From contig DNOQ01000471.1 in the NCBI GenBank assembly GCA_003501665.1, positions 1-7,691 of the forward strand: 7,691 nucleotides of DNA, read 5' to 3'. Each line of letters opens with the position of its first letter. Position 1 is the first letter of the stretch. The DNA is from Bacteroidales bacterium (lineage in GTDB: Bacteria > Bacteroidota > Bacteroidia > Bacteroidales > VadinHA17). Below are positions 7,158 to 7,691 of the stretch, piece by piece. The position numbers and the translations under genes are program-made. The notes below the pieces were generated by a model. That model was given only the letters and a program-made list of their open reading frames with translations. It was not told the DNA's origin and did no database searches.

Positions 7158-7447
7158 ATATAAATAAATTTGATTTTAGAGGTCATATGGAACCTTGTTA
7201 AAAAAGTAACTGGTTACTGGTAACTGGTTATTGGTTAAATGCCTTTGTATTTGATTGATATTTTTTGTTTCTGTTTTATTATCTCTTTATTCCGTTGCCC
7301 GTGTCAAATATCAATAAATTTATATTAAATATCGAAAACACACTGTTTTTATTGGAAAATTAATTAGCTGAACTTCGTAAAATATGGCCGGATTTTTCTT
7401 TTATCATATCTTTCTGTTTCTTACCTTTAACATACGTAAAAACAGTT
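7158..7447. other. AT-rich intergenic spacer
   Basis: This spacer holds about 290 bp without a credible coding frame. It contains the tandem repeat at 7207-7238, a 10-bp word shared with the sensor-gene upstream region (7187-7196), and two small AT-only hairpins (7335-7349, and 7436-7451 at the edge). A near-match to the -7 box (GATATTTG on the minus strand, about 7306-7313) has one mismatch and no clear -33 partner, so I do not call it a promoter. I found no tRNA cloverleaf or rRNA segment. It probably carries the promoter of the lyase-like gene. Confidence 0.6.
7207..7238. repeat. Short 14-bp tandem repeat
   Basis: TAACTGGTTACTGG (7207-7220) is followed directly by TAACTGGTTATTGG (7221-7234), which differs by one base, and then by TTAA, the start of a third unit with one mismatch. 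The repeat also contains GTTAC-TG-GTAAC, an internal inverted repeat (7213-7224). Sequences of the GGTTACTGGTTA type are often seen between genes in Bacteroidota genomes; their function is not known to me. Confidence 0.75.
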
Positions 7448-7690
7448 TTACTCCTTTTCAGTCTTTGGCCTGTCGCAGGTAATCGGGATCTGCTCTAAGG
7501 CCCGTGCTTTGGCATCCATAGCTTTAGCGAAGGTTGAGGCCAAAGATGATGATCTTGAAAAAGCCTTCAGTAAGGGAACCCTGCGGCTGGGAAAGACCGG
7601 TAAGCCTGGCGCAGGAACAGAAAGGTACAGATCCCCGTGGAAGAGTGCAGTGGCTGCAGCAGCCGTGATACTGGCGATTCTTGTTGCCAT
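7448..7690 (-). CDS. Possible C-terminal fragment of an unidentified gene; strand uncertain
   Basis: A minus-strand frame is open from the window edge to TAA at 7450-7448 (80 residues, ending ITCDRPKTEKE). An ATG at 7690-7688 is available, but the true start may lie beyond the window. The sequence is rich in Ala, Ser, Pro and Leu, and I recognise no family. The opposite strand is also open, from 7440 to the edge, but it has no ATG before the last codon. That plus-strand reading has a strongly purine-rich first codon position and a hydrophobic end (AVAAAAVILAILVAM), so it may be the true coding strand, perhaps as a decayed or non-ATG-start gene. GC content is visibly higher than in the adjacent spacer, which supports coding DNA on one strand. 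Only one strand is likely to be real. I list the minus frame because it has a proper stop codon and matches its neighbours' direction. Confidence 0.3.
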   Translation of the reverse strand: MATRIASITAAAATALFHGDLYLSVPAPGLPVFPSRRVPLLKAFSRSSSLASTFAKAMDAKARALEQIPITCDRPKTEKE

Positions 7691-7691
7691 G

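Noticed and set aside
7335..7350. AAAACA-CAC-TGTTTT hairpin as a terminator
   Set aside because: The six-base stem has a single G-C pair and would be too weak; no upstream gene clearly ends there.
7158..7447. Possible tRNA, small RNA or CRISPR in the spacer
   Set aside because: There is no cloverleaf with a T-arm consensus, and the only repeat has adjoining 14-bp units without spacers.

Overview
The window reads as chromosomal DNA of a Bacteroidota bacterium, most likely from the Bacteroidales/Marinilabiliales side. The grounds are AT-rich gene starts with almost no Shine-Dalgarno sequences, one site that fits the Bacteroidota -33/-7 promoter pattern, a DcaP-like outer-membrane porin ending in ...YRF, a PL10-type pectate-lyase-like exoprotein, and a short GGTTACTGG-type intergenic tandem repeat. 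Base composition is moderate (low 40s per cent GC by eye). No ribosomal, tRNA or other marker gene is present, so the taxonomic call is inference.

Layout: the left part is on the + strand. It holds a TPR-like helical protein, probably cut at its N-terminus by the window edge (2-667), then a secreted 414-aa DcaP-like beta-barrel porin (730-1974). The porin meets a long minus-strand gene tail to tail, and the two stop codons share the palindrome CTAG (1971-1974). The minus-strand gene (1971-4832) is the most notable in the window. It encodes a 953-aa membrane protein with an extracytoplasmic single-Cache sensor, two PAS-like domains, a CBS pair and a DUF294 GlnD-like nucleotidyltransferase module with its C-terminal helical domain. 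Next, also on the minus strand, come a calcineurin-type metallophosphoesterase (4953-5723) and a secreted PL10-family pectate-lyase-like protein (5784-7157). A 290-bp AT-rich spacer with a tandem repeat follows. The last 240 bp are open on both strands and are probably the edge of another gene whose strand cannot be settled here.

The genes do not form an obvious single pathway. The sensor, phosphoesterase and lyase-like genes run in the same direction but are separated by 60-120 bp. The phosphoesterase appears to have its own promoter inside the end of the lyase-like gene, and a long inverted repeat lies between it and the sensor gene, so they are probably separate or loosely coupled transcription units. 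A 10-bp word (AAGGTTCCAT in the minus-strand sense) occurs upstream of both the sensor gene and the lyase-like gene. It is the only sequence hint of shared control. No mobile element, CRISPR array or RNA gene was found.
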